From positions 1-64,000 of the forward strand of contig WGLX01000039.1 in NCBI GenBank assembly GCA_016125355.1: a stretch of DNA of 64,000 nt, read 5' to 3'. The notes under the pieces were generated by a model. The model had not been told where the DNA came from. It made no database searches and worked only from the letters and a program-made list of their open reading frames with translations. Source of the DNA: Actinomycetales bacterium. Lineage in GTDB: Bacteria; Actinomycetota; Actinomycetes; S36-B12. The translations under genes were made by a program, and so were the position numbers. Within the stretch, counting starts at the first letter, position 1; every line of letters starts with the position of its first letter. Below are positions 8,765-18,270 of this stretch, piece after piece.

Positions 8765-9900
8765 GCCCGGATTTCGTCCCCCCGGTCCGTGACGACCTGG
8801 TGGGGACCGCCTCCTACGGTGCCCCGCAACTCGACGTACCGGCTCGGCTGAATGTCAACGAGAACCCGTTTCCGCTGCCCGATGAGCTCGCCGCAGCGAT
8901 CGGGGCGGCCGTCGCCGACGCGGCGGTGTCCCTCAACCGCTATCCCGACCGCGACTTCGAGGCCCTGCGGGCCGCCCTCGCCGACTACCTCGCCCGCCAG
9001 TCGGGGGTGCGGGTGCCGTGGTCGCAGGTGTGGGCGGCCAACGGCTCGAACGAGGTCATGCACCAGCTGTTCCTCGCCTTCGGCGGGCCCGGGCGGCTGG
9101 CCATCACCTTCGATCCGACGTACTCGATGTACCCCGAGTACGCGAGGGACACGTTCACCCGCTACCTGACCTTCCCTCGGCTCGAGGACTTCACCGTCGA
9201 CGTGCCGGCTGCGGTCGACGAGGTGCTCGCGCTGAGGCCGTCGATCGTGATCCTCACCTCCCCGAACAACCCGACGGGCACCTCGCTGCCCCTCGCGGAC
9301 ATCCGGGCGATCGCCGACGCCGCCCTCCGGGTGGGCGCCGTGGCCGTCGTCGACGAGGCGTACGCGGAGTTCCGGCATGCCGGCGTGCCGAGTGCGATGA
9401 CGCTGTTCGCCCAGTTCCCCAACCTCGTGGTGATCCGCACGATGAGCAAGGCCTTCGCCATGGCGGGGGCGCGGCTGGGGTACGCGGCGGCCGCTGATCC
9501 CCGGGTGGTGGAGACCCTGCGCATCGTGCGGCTGCCGTACCACCTGTCGGCGGTGACGCAGGCGGTCGCACTCACCGCCCTCGAGCACGCCGACCTCCTC
9601 CAGGCGCAGGTGGCCCTGCTGCGCGCCGAGCGCGATGCGATGGCCGGCTGGCTGACTGACAACGGCTTCGACGTGGCGCCCAGCGAGGCCAACTTCATCC
9701 TCTTCGGCCGCTTCGAGGACCGCGACTCGGTGTGGCAGGGGCTGCTCGACCGCGGGGTCCTGATCCGCCAGACCGGTCCGCGCGAGTGGCTGCGCGTATC
9801 CATCGGCACGCCGGAGGAGAACGATAGGTTCAGGGCGGCGCTGCTCGAGGTCACCGGGCGGCGCGTGGAGTCAGGGACGGTCGAGGAAGGCAGCCGATGA
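8761..9900 (+). CDS. hisC: Histidinol-phosphate aminotransferase
   Basis: PLP-dependent class I/II aminotransferase that converts imidazole acetol phosphate to histidinol phosphate with glutamate as donor. The 379-residue protein has [11 protein letters not shown] near the N-terminus, [17 protein letters not shown] and the PLP-lysine motif [14 protein letters not shown] (Lys about residue 231). The GTG at 8761 overlaps the hisD stop. The 3' end overlaps hisB by 4 bases (ATGA), consistent with one coupled mRNA. Confidence 0.95.
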   Translation: MSPDFVPPVRDDLVGTASYGAPQLDVPARLNVNENPFPLPDELAAAIGAAVADAAVSLNRYPDRDFEALRAALADYLARQSGVRVPWSQVWAANGSNEVMHQLFLAFGGPGRLAITFDPTYSMYPEYARDTFTRYLTFPRLEDFTVDVPAAVDEVLALRPSIVILTSPNNPTGTSLPLADIRAIADAALRVGAVAVVDEAYAEFRHAGVPSAMTLFAQFPNLVVIRTMSKAFAMAGARLGYAAAADPRVVETLRIVRLPYHLSAVTQAVALTALEHADLLQAQVALLRAERDAMAGWLTDNGFDVAPSEANFILFGRFEDRDSVWQGLLDRGVLIRQTGPREWLRVSIGTPEENDRFRAALLEVTGRRVESGTVEEGSR

Positions 9901-10499
9901 GCCGCAGCGCGCGCGTCGAGCGCAGTACCAAGGAGAGCAGCGTCCTGGTCGAGGTGGAGCTCGACGGCACGGGAGTGCACTCGATCGACACGGGTGTGCC
10001 GTTCTTCGACCACATGCTGGCGCAGCTGTCGAAGCACGGCGGCCTCGACCTGACCGTGCGAACCCGCGGCGATCTCGACGTGGATGCGCACCACACCGTC
10101 GAGGACACCACCCTTGCGCTCGGGCAGGCGATCAACGAGGCACTGGGCGATCGCGCGGGGCTGCGCCGCTACGGCGATGCCCTCGTCCCCCTCGACGAGG
10201 CGCTCGTCCAGGCTGCGGTCGACCTCTCGGGGCGTCCGTACCTCGTGCATGACGAGCCGGACCTCGTCGAGCTGATCGGCACCTACGACACCTCACTGAC
10301 CCGGCACATCTGGGAGTCCCTCGTCGCCACGGCGCAGATCACACTGCACGTCCGAGTGCTGTCCGGTCGCAATGCGCACCACATCGTCGAGGCGCAGTTC
10401 AAGTCGGTGGCCCGAGCCCTGCGCGATGCCGTCGCGATCGACCCGCGGGTCGTCGGCGTCCCCTCCACCAAGGGCACGCTGACCCCGCCCACCTCCTGA
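9897..10499 (+). CDS. hisB: Imidazoleglycerol-phosphate dehydratase (monofunctional HisB)
   Basis: Dehydrates imidazole glycerol phosphate to imidazole acetol phosphate. The 200-residue protein contains only the dehydratase domain; there is no HAD phosphatase domain as in enterobacteria. Family motifs are [27 protein letters not shown] (metal-binding histidines) and [20 protein letters not shown]. Because it is monofunctional, histidinol-phosphate phosphatase must come from another gene; the inositol-monophosphatase-family gene at 55930 is a candidate. It overlaps hisC (ATGA) and hisH (TGATG). Confidence 0.95.
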   Translation: MSRSARVERSTKESSVLVEVELDGTGVHSIDTGVPFFDHMLAQLSKHGGLDLTVRTRGDLDVDAHHTVEDTTLALGQAINEALGDRAGLRRYGDALVPLDEALVQAAVDLSGRPYLVHDEPDLVELIGTYDTSLTRHIWESLVATAQITLHVRVLSGRNAHHIVEAQFKSVARALRDAVAIDPRVVGVPSTKGTLTPPTS

Positions 10500-11134
10500 T
10501 GGGCGCGCCGTCGGTCGTCGTCCTCGACTACGGATCCGGCAACCTGCGTTCGGCGCAGCGTGCGCTGGAGCGCGTGGGCGCGGACGTCACCGTGACGGAT
10601 GACTTCGACGCGGCCCTCGAGGCCGATGGCCTCGTCGTCCCCGGGGTCGGGGCCTACGCGGCCTGCATGTCCGGCATCCGCGGGGTGCGCGGTGACGTGA
10701 TCGTCGACCGCCGCCTGGCCGGCGGTCGTCCTGTCCTCGGCATCTGCGTGGGGATGCAGGTGCTCTTCGAGCGCGGCGTCGAGCACGGCGTCGAGACGGA
10801 CGGCCTCGGGGAGTGGCCCGGCGTGGTGGAGGAGCTGGCAGCACCGGTGCTGCCGCACATGGGGTGGAACACGGTGCGCCCTCCCGAGGACTCCGTCCTC
10901 TTCGCCGGCATCGGCGGTGAGCGCTTCTACTTCGTGCACTCCTACGGTGTCACGCGGTGGGCCCTCGGAGCCGAGGACCCGAACCGCCGGCCGCCCGCGG
11001 TGACATGGACCCATCACGGCCAGGACTTCGTGTCCGCCGTGGAGAACGGGCCGCTGTGCGCCACGCAGTTCCACCCCGAGAAGTCCGGCGACGCGGGGGC
11101 CACCCTGCTGGAGAACTGGGTCCGAATGGTCTAG
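10499..11134 (+). CDS. hisH: Imidazole glycerol phosphate synthase, glutamine amidotransferase subunit
   Basis: Class I glutamine amidotransferase that feeds ammonia to HisF. The 211-residue protein has the nucleophile motif [12 protein letters not shown] (Cys about 82) and the His/Glu pair in TQFHPEKSG near the C-terminus. A proline-rich insertion around residue 163 sits before the C-terminal catalytic dyad. It starts within the hisB stop codon. Its partner hisF lies 2 kb downstream, separated by two non-his genes and hisA. Confidence 0.95.
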   Translation: MGAPSVVVLDYGSGNLRSAQRALERVGADVTVTDDFDAALEADGLVVPGVGAYAACMSGIRGVRGDVIVDRRLAGGRPVLGICVGMQVLFERGVEHGVETDGLGEWPGVVEELAAPVLPHMGWNTVRPPEDSVLFAGIGGERFYFVHSYGVTRWALGAEDPNRRPPAVTWTHHGQDFVSAVENGPLCATQFHPEKSGDAGATLLENWVRMV

Positions 11135-11171
11135 TCGATAGGGACCATCGACCCCGCGGCAGCGGCCGGGG
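11134..11171 (+). terminator. Two adjacent hairpins at the end of hisH
   Basis: GTCGAT (11134-11139) pairs with ATCGAC (11147-11152), and CCCCG (11152-11156) with CGGGG (11167-11171). There is no T tract, as is common for actinobacterial terminators. It may end the hisDCBH transcript. Confidence 0.4.
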
Positions 11172-11236
11172 CACCGCGGATACTCGTTCCAGGGAGGGCC
11201 GCGGGACAGGTGGTCCGTGACCTTGAGGGGGGGCGG

Positions 11237-12148
11237 ATGAAGCGGGCCGTCATGTGGGGCCTGGTCGTCCTGGTCTGTCTCGTGTCCGTGGGGTGGGCTG
11301 GTGCAGCGCCGGCGAGCGCGATCAACACGTACCCGCAGGTGAACTCCAAGACGCTGGCGTCTGGGAAGGACACGCTGGAGTGGGGGGACCGGTACCAGAT
11401 CAACGTGTGCGACTCGCACCACCGCTGGCGCTCGATGACCCTGTGGGTGCGCGCATCCGCCTCGTCGGCCTGGACCAAGGTCGGGAGGACCACCAAGGTG
11501 AACGACACCAGCACGTGGCCACAGAGTCCCGCCAGGTGCCGGTACTTCGCCGCCTTCGAATGGACGGTGAACAAGCCTGACCGGGGCTTCGGCACGGTCA
11601 TCTTCGGATACGGGACCACCAAGCCGGAGTACCGGTTCTCCGGCATCGTCCGGAACAAGAGCGGGTCACCGAGCCCTCCGGTGCCGGTCCCGTCCGCACC
11701 GCCGGCCCCGTCCGCACAGGGACGGGTGGTGGCTGACGGCGGAACGGCAACGAACACAGCCCTGACGACGTTCTGGACGACGCTCCTCCTCGGTCGCACC
11801 GTGACCATCTGGACGTGCACGAACGAGGCCGACTACTCGCCTTACCGGGGTGTTCTCTACGTGCGCGGTCAGGGCGGAGCGTGGCGCAGTGTCGCCAACG
11901 GGGTCTTCACCCCGAGGAGCGGTGACTGCACGGATCCGATGTACCCGGTGAAGGTGCAGTACACGTGGCGGGTCGACACCCCGGGCACCGTCAACAGCGA
12001 TGCCAACAGCCCCTATCCGGTGGTCCAGCTGGGGGCCCGGCTCGGGCGGGACGCGAGCTCATCCGCGACACCCGCGAGCATCTGGGGCTACGCGGTCGTG
12101 TGGCCGGACGGCGCAACGTGCAGGGCCGCGAACGTCAGCGGCTGCTAG
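11237..12148 (+). CDS. Secreted protein with duplicated Cys-pair domain, function unknown
   Basis: The 303-residue protein starts at ATG 11237 behind a G-rich ribosome-binding site. A Sec signal peptide is clear (MKRA, hydrophobic core 5-20, cleavage probably after APASA, about residue 28). The mature part has two similar domains joined by a Pro/Ser linker (144-160). Domain 1 (about 50-125) has C58, LWVR, AW, C101 and a WTV strand; domain 2 (about 188-262) has C194, LYVR, AW, C231 and a WRV strand. Two further Cys lie at 295 and 303. No family is recognised. The paired Cys suggest disulfide-stabilised extracellular beta domains. It separates hisH from hisA. Confidence 0.8.
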   Translation: MKRAVMWGLVVLVCLVSVGWAGAAPASAINTYPQVNSKTLASGKDTLEWGDRYQINVCDSHHRWRSMTLWVRASASSAWTKVGRTTKVNDTSTWPQSPARCRYFAAFEWTVNKPDRGFGTVIFGYGTTKPEYRFSGIVRNKSGSPSPPVPVPSAPPAPSAQGRVVADGGTATNTALTTFWTTLLLGRTVTIWTCTNEADYSPYRGVLYVRGQGGAWRSVANGVFTPRSGDCTDPMYPVKVQYTWRVDTPGTVNSDANSPYPVVQLGARLGRDASSSATPASIWGYAVVWPDGATCRAANVSGC

Positions 12149-12171
12149 GCCGAGCAGGGAGAGTGAGGGAC

Positions 12172-12384
12172 ATGGCGAGGGACGCGCGGGCACCGCGGGA
12201 GAGCAGGTCGGATCCGGCACGCACGGCACTGCTGGTGGTCAGCATGGTGGCGATGGTCGGCATCGGGATCTGGCTCTTCGTGGCCCAGGGGGTCACGGTG
12301 ATCACGGTCGCCTACGCCGTGTTCGCGGTCATCGCGATCGTCGGCCTGGGGCGACGGATCTGGTCCCGCTCGCCTGCTGGATAG
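12172..12384 (+). CDS. Small two-helix membrane protein, unknown
   Basis: The 70-residue protein has a charged N-terminus (about 1-18) and two hydrophobic helices (about 20-38 and 42-60). The ATG follows a purine-rich stretch (GGGAGAGTGAGGG). No family is recognised. Its TAG stop forms the first three bases of the hisA -10 box. It is probably cotranscribed with the secreted-protein gene 23 bases upstream. Confidence 0.65.
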   Translation: MARDARAPRESRSDPARTALLVVSMVAMVGIGIWLFVAQGVTVITVAYAVFAVIAIVGLGRRIWSRSPAG

Positions 12385-12387
12385 GGT
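12382..12387 (+). promoter_or_regulatory. -10 box TAGGGT, leaderless start of hisA
   Basis: The box ends 6 bases before the hisA GTG at 12394. TAG is also the stop codon of the preceding membrane-protein gene. Confidence 0.6.
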
Positions 12388-12393
12388 TCCGGC

Positions 12394-13170
12394 GTGACCG
12401 TGAACCGCATGCTCGAGCTGCTGCCCGCCGTCGACGTCGCCGATGGCCAGGCGGTCCGCCTCGTCCAGGGCAAGGCCGGAACCGAGACCACGTACGGGTC
12501 GCCGCTGGACGCGGCGCGCGCCTGGGTCGAGCAGGGGGCCACGTGGATCCACCTCGTCGACCTCGATGCCGCCTTCGGACGGGGCAGCAATGCCGACCTC
12601 CTCCGGGAGGTCGTGCACTCCGTCCGCGGTGCCGTGCGGGTCGAGCTCTCCGGCGGCATCCGCGACGACGAGTCGCTGCGCCGGGCGCTGGCCACCGGTT
12701 GCGAGCGGGTCAACCTCGGCACCGCTGCGATGGAGGATCCGGACTGGACGGCCGCCGCCATCGCCGAGCATGGCGACCGCATCGCCGTCGGCCTCGACGT
12801 CAAGGGGCACACCCTCGCGGCCCGTGGGTGGACGCAGGAAGGAGGCGACCTGTGGGAGGCGATCGGCCGGCTCGATGCGGCGGGCTGCGCGCGCTACGTG
12901 GTCACCGACGTCGCCAAGGACGGCACCATGAAGGGCCCGAACTTCCACCTGCTGAAGGAGGTCTGCGAGGCGACCGATCGGCCGATCGTCGCGTCGGGCG
13001 GCATCGCGCGCCTGGAGGACCTGCACAAGCTCGCCGAGATGACGCACCAGGGCATCGAGGGGGCGATCGTCGGGCGCGCCCTGTACGACGGCGCATTCAC
13101 CCTCGCGGAGGCGATCACCGCCGTGGAGTCGCGGTACGACCCTTACGAGTGGGGACCGCCGCGTCCATGA
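12394..13170 (+). CDS. hisA: Phosphoribosyl isomerase A (HisA, probably bifunctional HisA/TrpF)
   Basis: A (beta/alpha)8 isomerase of ProFAR in histidine synthesis. The 258-residue protein opens with [18 protein letters not shown] (catalytic Asp) and carries [12 protein letters not shown] and [14 protein letters not shown], the form found in actinobacterial PriA enzymes rather than in enterobacterial HisA. PriA enzymes also act as phosphoribosylanthranilate isomerase. No trpF is present in the trp block here, which supports a dual role; this is inference. GTG at 12394 is fixed by the -10 box. hisF follows 13 bases downstream. Confidence 0.93.
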   Translation: MTVNRMLELLPAVDVADGQAVRLVQGKAGTETTYGSPLDAARAWVEQGATWIHLVDLDAAFGRGSNADLLREVVHSVRGAVRVELSGGIRDDESLRRALATGCERVNLGTAAMEDPDWTAAAIAEHGDRIAVGLDVKGHTLAARGWTQEGGDLWEAIGRLDAAGCARYVVTDVAKDGTMKGPNFHLLKEVCEATDRPIVASGGIARLEDLHKLAEMTHQGIEGAIVGRALYDGAFTLAEAITAVESRYDPYEWGPPRP

Positions 13171-13183
13171 GCAGGCCGATCCC

Positions 13184-13954
13184 ATGAGCGTCGCCGTACG
13201 GGTCATCCCCTGCCTCGACGTCGACGCCGGTCGCGTCGTCAAGGGCGTGAACTTCCTGGACCTTCGCGATGCCGGCGACCCTGTCGAGCTGGCCACGGCC
13301 TACGGACATGCCGGTGCCGATGAGCTGGTCTTCCTCGACATCACGGCGTCCAGCGGCGATCGCGAGACCACCTACGACGTGGTGCGGCGCACCGCCGAGA
13401 CGGTCTTCATCCCGCTGACCGTGGGCGGCGGCGTGCGCGAGGCCGAGGACTTCAACCGGCTGCTCCGCGCGGGCGCTGACAAGGTCAGCGTGAACACGGC
13501 GGCCATCCGGAGACCCGAGCTGCTGAGCGAGGCGGCCGAGCGGTTCGGGGCGCAGTGCGTCGTGCTGAGCGTCGATGCGCGCCGGTGCCCGGACGGCGTC
13601 AGCACGGCGAGCGGCTTCGAGGTGACGACGCACGGTGGGCGGCAGAGCACGGGGATCGACGCGATCGAGTGGGCCATCGAAGGCGCGCGCCGCGGCGCGG
13701 GGGAGATCCTGCTGAACTCCATGGACGCCGACGGAACGGAGGCGGGCTACGACCTGACGCTCATCGATCTCGTCCGTCGCGAGGTGTCCGTCCCGCTCAT
13801 CGCCAGCGGGGGAGCGGGACGCCTGTCGGACTTCGTGCCCGCGGTCCAGGCGGGTGCGGATGCGGTGCTCGCGGCGAGCGTGTTCCACTTCGGCACGCTG
13901 CGCATCGACGAGGTCAAGGCCGAGCTCGCCGACGCGGGCTACCCCGTTCGCTGA
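13184..13954 (+). CDS. hisF: Imidazole glycerol phosphate synthase, cyclase subunit
   Basis: TIM-barrel partner of HisH that closes the imidazole ring, yielding imidazole glycerol phosphate and AICAR. The 256-residue protein has [16 protein letters not shown] (catalytic Asp at about 11), LTVGGGVR, and [13 protein letters not shown] containing the second catalytic Asp. The ATG lies 13 bases after hisA. It ends 22 bases before the convergent DinB-fold gene. Confidence 0.96.
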   Translation: MSVAVRVIPCLDVDAGRVVKGVNFLDLRDAGDPVELATAYGHAGADELVFLDITASSGDRETTYDVVRRTAETVFIPLTVGGGVREAEDFNRLLRAGADKVSVNTAAIRRPELLSEAAERFGAQCVVLSVDARRCPDGVSTASGFEVTTHGGRQSTGIDAIEWAIEGARRGAGEILLNSMDADGTEAGYDLTLIDLVRREVSVPLIASGGAGRLSDFVPAVQAGADAVLAASVFHFGTLRIDEVKAELADAGYPVR

Positions 13955-13976
13955 CCCCCTTCGCCGCCCCCCACGA

Positions 13977-14618
13977 CTAGATGCGGATGTCGGCTCTCTC
14001 GAAGGCCTCGATGGCCGCGGGGTCGCCGGAGATGGCCACGTGCACCGCCCGCCGTCCGTACGAGCGCAGCACCAGCTCCATCGCCGGGCCCTCGATCGTC
14101 ACCATCGGCTCGCCGGACTTGGCCACGACCTCGCCCCCGGAGCCGTCGGTGCGCACGAGGGTCACCCCGACGGGCACCCGGCGGTACATCAGTCGCGCCA
14201 AGCGGCGCATGCGGCCCCAGAGCTCGTCGGCGAGGTCCCCGGGGATCTCCCGCTCCTGCCAGTCGGGCTGCGCCCGGCGGACATCCTCGTGGTGGACCAC
14301 GTACTCGATGAGGTTGCCCAGCGCGTCCATGCCCGGGATCGAGAAGAACGACAGGGTCGGCGGCCCGGTGCGCACCTTGCGCACGAGTTCGGGGTAGCTC
14401 ATGGAGGTGGCGGCATCCTGCACGCGCTGGGTCCAGCCGGCGAGTGGGGGCACCACGATGCCCGCCGCGGCGTCGGGGCGACCCTCGCGGACGACGAGGT
14501 GCGCAGCGAGGTCCTTCGTCGTCCAGCCCTCGCAGAGGGTCGGGGCGTCGGGGCCGGTCTCGAGCATCAGCTCGGCCAGTTCCTGACGCTCCCTGCGGGC
14601 ATGCTGCGCGCTGCTCAT
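13977..14618 (-). CDS. TIGR03085-type DinB-fold (mycothiol-dependent-like) protein
   Basis: The 213-residue protein belongs to the maleylpyruvate-isomerase/DinB-like family. It has the N-terminal pattern [30 protein letters not shown] with a conserved His, and [13 protein letters not shown] with the HHED metal-ligand cluster. Family members use or resemble users of mycothiol, which fits an actinobacterium. The substrate is unknown. The ATG at 14618 is divergent from hisI, with 60 bases between starts, and CAGGCT 7 bases upstream could be a leaderless -10. It interrupts the his genes on the opposite strand. Confidence 0.85.
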   Translation of the reverse strand: MSSAQHARRERQELAELMLETGPDAPTLCEGWTTKDLAAHLVVREGRPDAAAGIVVPPLAGWTQRVQDAATSMSYPELVRKVRTGPPTLSFFSIPGMDALGNLIEYVVHHEDVRRAQPDWQEREIPGDLADELWGRMRRLARLMYRRVPVGVTLVRTDGSGGEVVAKSGEPMVTIEGPAMELVLRSYGRRAVHVAISGDPAAIEAFERADIRI

Positions 14619-14665
14619 GCCCACGAGCCTGCCATGCCTCCGCATCCTCGGCACACTGGCGTCGG

Positions 14666-14671
14666 CACAAT
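14666..14671 (+). promoter_or_regulatory. -10 box CACAAT, leaderless start of hisI
   Basis: CACAAT ends 7 bases before ATG 14679. The same hexamer lies 6 bases before the MFS gene start at 63173. Confidence 0.4.
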
Positions 14672-14678
14672 GTGCCCC

Positions 14679-15053
14679 ATGGCTGCCGATTCCCTGGACG
14701 ACGTCATCGCCCGCATCTCGTTCAACGACGCCGGGCTCGTCCCGGCGATCGCCCAGCAGTGGGACAGCGGCGAGGTGCTGATGATGGCCTGGATGGACGA
14801 GGCGGCCGTGCGCGAGACCCTGTCGACCGGACGCGGGGTGTACTTCAGCAGGAGCCGGGGAGCGCGCTGGGCGAAGGGCGAGACCTCCGGGCACGTGCAG
14901 GACGTCCGGGAGCTGCGGGTCGACTGCGACGGCGACACCCTGCTCCTGCTCGTCGACCAGGTGGGCGCCGCCTGTCACACGGGCGACCGCACGTGCTTCG
15001 ACGCGGACCGCTTCGCCGTGGTCTCGGACGCGCCGGGCACGGAGGCATCCTGA
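14679..15053 (+). CDS. hisI: Phosphoribosyl-AMP cyclohydrolase
   Basis: Zinc enzyme that opens the adenine ring of PR-AMP. The 124-residue protein is the usual single-domain form, with HisE encoded separately at 60871. Motifs are [34 protein letters not shown], and the metal-binding [21 protein letters not shown] followed by RTCF. ATG 14679 is preferred; an in-frame ATG at 14670 overlaps the putative -10. The stop overlaps the trpE start (TGATG), joining his and trp genes in one transcript. Confidence 0.94.
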   Translation: MAADSLDDVIARISFNDAGLVPAIAQQWDSGEVLMMAWMDEAAVRETLSTGRGVYFSRSRGARWAKGETSGHVQDVRELRVDCDGDTLLLLVDQVGAACHTGDRTCFDADRFAVVSDAPGTEAS

Positions 15054-16618
15054 TGACCGACTTCACCGGCACCGCGACGCCGGACCTCGAGACCTTCCGC
15101 ACCCTGGCCAAGGATCGCCGGGTCATCCCCGTGGTACGCCGACTTCTCGCCGACGGCATCACAGCAGTCGGCCTGTTCGAAGTGCTTTGCGGTGACCGCG
15201 CGGGCACCTTCCTCCTGGAGTCCGCCGAGCAGGGACGCAGCTGGTCGCGCTACTCCTTCATCGGCGTGCACTGCGCCGCGATGCTGACCGACCGCGACGG
15301 CCAGGCCGCCTGGCTCGGGCGCGCGCCACGGGGCGTGCCCGCTGGGGGCCGCACGGTGGATGCCCTGCGGGACACGGTCGAACTCCTGCGCACGCGCCCG
15401 CTGCCCGGCCTGCCGCCCCTGACCGGAGGTCTGGTCGGCTATCTCACCTACGACGCGGTGCGCGCCTGGGAGCGGGTGCCCGACGACAACACCGACCAGC
15501 TGCACATCCCGGACATCGGGTTCCTCCTCGCGACCGACCTCGCCGTGCTCGATCACGCGGACGGCTCCGTGCTCCTGATCGCCAATGCCATCAACTACGA
15601 CGCATCCGACGCGCGGGTCGACGAGGCCTGGCAGGACGCCGTGGCGCGGCTCGACCGGATGCAGGCGCAGCTCGCCGGTGACGTACCCGTCCGCCTGTCC
15701 ACCTACGACCACGCCAGCGCGGTTGAGGTGGAGTCCTACACGAGGTACCAGGACTACCTCGATCAGGTGGAGCGGGCCAAGGAGTACATCCGCGCAGGCG
15801 ACGCGTTCCAGATCGTGCTCTCACAGAGGTTCACGGCATCGTGCGCGGCTTCCGCGCTCGACGTGTACCGGATCCTCCGAGCGACGAACCCGAGCCCGTA
15901 CATGTACCTGATCCGCGTTCCCGTCGACGATCACCGCGCAGCGGACGACTCGTCGGGTGCCCTGCCCACGCGCACGGCATTCGAGATCGTCGGGTCCTCG
16001 CCCGAGGCCCTGGTGACGGTCACGGGCGACCGCTGCGTCCTGCACCCGATTGCCGGCACACGGTGGCGGGGGGCCACTCCGGAGGAGGATGCCGCCCTCG
16101 CGGAGGAGATGAGCAAGGACGTCAAGGAGCGGGCCGAGCACGTCATGCTGGTCGACCTGGCCCGCAACGACCTCGGCCGGGTGTGCGCGCCCGGCTCGGT
16201 GAGCGTCGTCGACTTCATGAGCGTCGAGCGCTACTCGCACGTCATGCACCTGGTCTCGACGGTTACCGGCAGCCTCGCCCCCGGGCGAACCGCCTACGAC
16301 GTGCTCGCCGCGACCTTCCCCGCAGGGACCCTGTCGGGGGCGCCGAAGCCCCGGGCCATGGCGATCATCGACGAGCTCGAGCCCCTGCGCCGCGGCCTGT
16401 ACGGCGGCTGCGTGGGGTACTTCGACTTCGCCGGCAACCTCGACGCGGCGATCGCGATCCGCACGGCCCTCATCAAGGACGGCACGGCCTACGTGCAGGC
16501 CGGTGCCGGCATCGTGGCCGACTCGGTGCCGGAGGCGGAGGCCACCGAGTGCGCCAACAAGGCTGCCGCGGTGCTGCGTGCGGTCGCCGCTGCCCAGACG
16601 CTGCGCCCCGTGCAGTGA
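15053..16618 (+). CDS. trpE: Anthranilate synthase component I
   Basis: Converts chorismate to anthranilate using ammonia from a TrpG subunit, which is not in this window. The 521-residue protein has an N-terminal regulatory domain with LLESAEQGRSWSRYSF (tryptophan-binding motif) and a chorismate-binding domain with QRFTA, PSPYMYLIR, IAGTRWRG, DLARNDLGRV, TFPAGTLSGAPK and GCVGYFD. All are typical of feedback-inhibited TrpE. It starts in the hisI stop and overlaps the next gene by 4 bases (GTGA). No attenuator is possible at this overlap, so control must be further upstream or allosteric. Confidence 0.95.
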   Translation: MTDFTGTATPDLETFRTLAKDRRVIPVVRRLLADGITAVGLFEVLCGDRAGTFLLESAEQGRSWSRYSFIGVHCAAMLTDRDGQAAWLGRAPRGVPAGGRTVDALRDTVELLRTRPLPGLPPLTGGLVGYLTYDAVRAWERVPDDNTDQLHIPDIGFLLATDLAVLDHADGSVLLIANAINYDASDARVDEAWQDAVARLDRMQAQLAGDVPVRLSTYDHASAVEVESYTRYQDYLDQVERAKEYIRAGDAFQIVLSQRFTASCAASALDVYRILRATNPSPYMYLIRVPVDDHRAADDSSGALPTRTAFEIVGSSPEALVTVTGDRCVLHPIAGTRWRGATPEEDAALAEEMSKDVKERAEHVMLVDLARNDLGRVCAPGSVSVVDFMSVERYSHVMHLVSTVTGSLAPGRTAYDVLAATFPAGTLSGAPKPRAMAIIDELEPLRRGLYGGCVGYFDFAGNLDAAIAIRTALIKDGTAYVQAGAGIVADSVPEAEATECANKAAAVLRAVAAAQTLRPVQ

Positions 16619-17235
16619 GCGCTCCCGAGACGACCGCCACCGGCCCGGAGCGGTCGGCGGCACGGCGCAGCTACCTGTCCGCCCTGGCGGTCCTGCTCGT
16701 GGGCGCGGCCGTCATGCTCATCGGCTACGGCCTGGTCTGGGCCCGTCTGGAGGTCCCCCTCCTCGTGGGGGCCGACCTCGGTGACGGGGCCGTCCGGATC
16801 CAGGAGGTGACCGGGCGGGACCTGTACCCCGGCGCGGCAGCGATGGGCGGGCTGGCCGTTGCTTCCGTCGCCGGGATCATCGCCACCAGGTCGTGGGGCC
16901 GAGTCGCCGTGGCCGTGATCGGTGCCGTGTCCGGGGGGACCGGGGCGGCCGTCTGCCTCGTGTTCGCGGTCACGAGTGGCCAGGACGCCGTCGCCTCGTA
17001 CGCGGAGGCACTCGGCGGTTCCGGCGACGTCGCGGCCAGCGCCACGCCGATGTGGCTCGTGGCGCTGGCCGGTGCGCTGGCCGTCCTCCTCGGCGCCCTG
17101 TGGACCGTGATCCGCGGCCGGGCCTGGCCGGCGATGGGCCGCCGCTACGAGCGTGGGGGGCGCCGTGCGACGAAGACCAGCGCGTGGGATGCCCTCGACC
17201 AGGGGGAGGATCCGACCGACGATCTGGTTGAATGA
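16615..17235 (+). CDS. Trp biosynthesis-associated membrane protein
   Basis: The 206-residue protein has four hydrophobic segments: about 20-42, 70-92, 98-120 and 147-168. Its position directly after trpE matches the TIGR02234/Trp_oprn_chp family of actinobacteria. Its biochemical role is unknown. The GTG at 16615 overlaps the trpE stop, and the 3' end overlaps the next gene (ATGA). The charged C-terminal tail is probably cytoplasmic. Confidence 0.85.
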   Translation: MSAPETTATGPERSAARRSYLSALAVLLVGAAVMLIGYGLVWARLEVPLLVGADLGDGAVRIQEVTGRDLYPGAAAMGGLAVASVAGIIATRSWGRVAVAVIGAVSGGTGAAVCLVFAVTSGQDAVASYAEALGGSGDVAASATPMWLVALAGALAVLLGALWTVIRGRAWPAMGRRYERGGRRATKTSAWDALDQGEDPTDDLVE

Positions 17236-17471
17236 CGCCCATGTCGCAGCAGGAGTCCATCCAGGCCGCATCCGCGCACCACGATGACCACGGGTCGACG
17301 CCGGCCGCGTGGACGGCGGTGACCATCATCATGATCGCCTTCGTCGTCGGGACGCTCGGCATCATGGTGGGCAGCTGGCCGATGTTCGGCGTCGGCGTCG
17401 CGTTGGTCGTGGTCGGTGCCATCGTCGGCAAGGTCATGCAGATGATGGGGTTCGGCAAGAAGACGGCCTAG
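17232..17471 (+). CDS. HGxxPAAW-family small membrane protein
   Basis: The 79-residue protein has the family-defining HGSTPAAWTAV motif (about 20-30) and two helices (about 30-50 and 52-70). It lies downstream of the trp-associated membrane gene, its usual actinobacterial place. Function is unknown. ATG 17232 overlaps the upstream stop; an in-frame ATG at 17241 is possible. It is followed by a hairpin terminator. Confidence 0.85.
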   Translation: MTPMSQQESIQAASAHHDDHGSTPAAWTAVTIIMIAFVVGTLGIMVGSWPMFGVGVALVVVGAIVGKVMQMMGFGKKTA

Positions 17472-17496
17472 CGCCAGGGCACTCCCGTGGCGGCTT
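17472..17496 (+). terminator. Hairpin terminator after the trpE block
   Basis: CGCCAGGG pairs with CCC-g-TGGCG (one bulged G, loop CACT), followed by GCTTTCG. It begins right after the stop of the HGxxPAAW gene and separates the trpE transcript from the two-component genes. Confidence 0.6.
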
Positions 17497-17562
17497 TCGT
17501 GACTCTTACAAACCCCTGACCGCTCCCACACCGGATGTGCGCCGCCGGTCGTCATGCTCTGA

Positions 17563-17568
17563 CAGTCT
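17563..17568 (+). promoter_or_regulatory. -10-like box CAGTCT before the response regulator
   Basis: It ends 6 bases before the GTG at 17575, the spacing of the other leaderless starts, but has C at the first position. Confidence 0.4.
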
Positions 17569-17574
17569 TGACTC

Positions 17575-18270
17575 GTGACGTCTGACTCCGCCCGCGGGCT
17601 GGTCCTCGTTGTCGAGGATGAGCGCGCGATCTCCGACCTCCTGCGCCTCTACCTGTCGCGTGAAGGCTTCGGGGTCCATGTCGAGGCCAATGGCCGGTCC
17701 GCACTCTCCGCCGCCCGGACGATGCATCCCTCCGCGATCGTCCTCGACGTCGGACTGCCCGAGATGGACGGCACCGAGGTGTGCCGCGAGCTGCGTGCCG
17801 AGGGCAACTGGGTGCCGATCCTGTTCTGCACCGCGCGCGACGACGAGGTCGACCGGGTCCTGGGGCTGGAGCTCGGGGCGGACGACTACATCACCAAGCC
17901 GTTCAGCCCACGGGAGGTGGTCGCCCGCGTCAAGTCGGTCGTCCGCCGCGCCTCGCTCGTGTCGGCGGACGATGCGCCGCTGGAGCTCGGCTCCGTGCGC
18001 GTCGACCAGGTGACCCGCCGGGTGACCGTCGCCGGGGAGCACATCTCGCTGACCGCCACCGAGTTCGACCTGCTCGCCCACCTCATGCAGCATCCGGGCC
18101 GCGTCTACACCCGCGAGCACCTGCTCTCCGAGGTCTGGGGCTACGCCGCGGTCGTCGGCACGCGGACCGTGGACGTACATGTGGCGCAGGTCCGGGCAAA
18201 GCTCGGCGATGCCAGCCCGATCCGCACGGTGAGGGGAGTGGGCTACTCGGCGGAGGAGCCGAGCGCGTGA
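17575..18270 (+). CDS. OmpR/PhoB-family response regulator
   Basis: The 231-residue DNA-binding regulator has a receiver domain (about 8-122) with acidic pair E14-D15, phosphoacceptor D58 in IVLDVGLP, and K108 in DYITKPF. A C-terminal winged helix (about 135-228) contains LTATEFDLLAHL and RTVDVHVAQVRAKL, ending in IRTVRGVGY. Its cognate kinase follows directly. The target genes cannot be told from sequence. It is inserted between trp-associated genes, behind a terminator and with its own promoter. Confidence 0.93.
   Translation: MTSDSARGLVLVVEDERAISDLLRLYLSREGFGVHVEANGRSALSAARTMHPSAIVLDVGLPEMDGTEVCRELRAEGNWVPILFCTARDDEVDRVLGLELGADDYITKPFSPREVVARVKSVVRRASLVSADDAPLELGSVRVDQVTRRVTVAGEHISLTATEFDLLAHLMQHPGRVYTREHLLSEVWGYAAVVGTRTVDVHVAQVRAKLGDASPIRTVRGVGYSAEEPSA

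Noticed and set aside
17557-17585. Direct repeat TCTGAC around the response-regulator start as a regulator-binding site
   Set aside because: Only six bases and partly coding; spacing fits but chance occurrence is likely.
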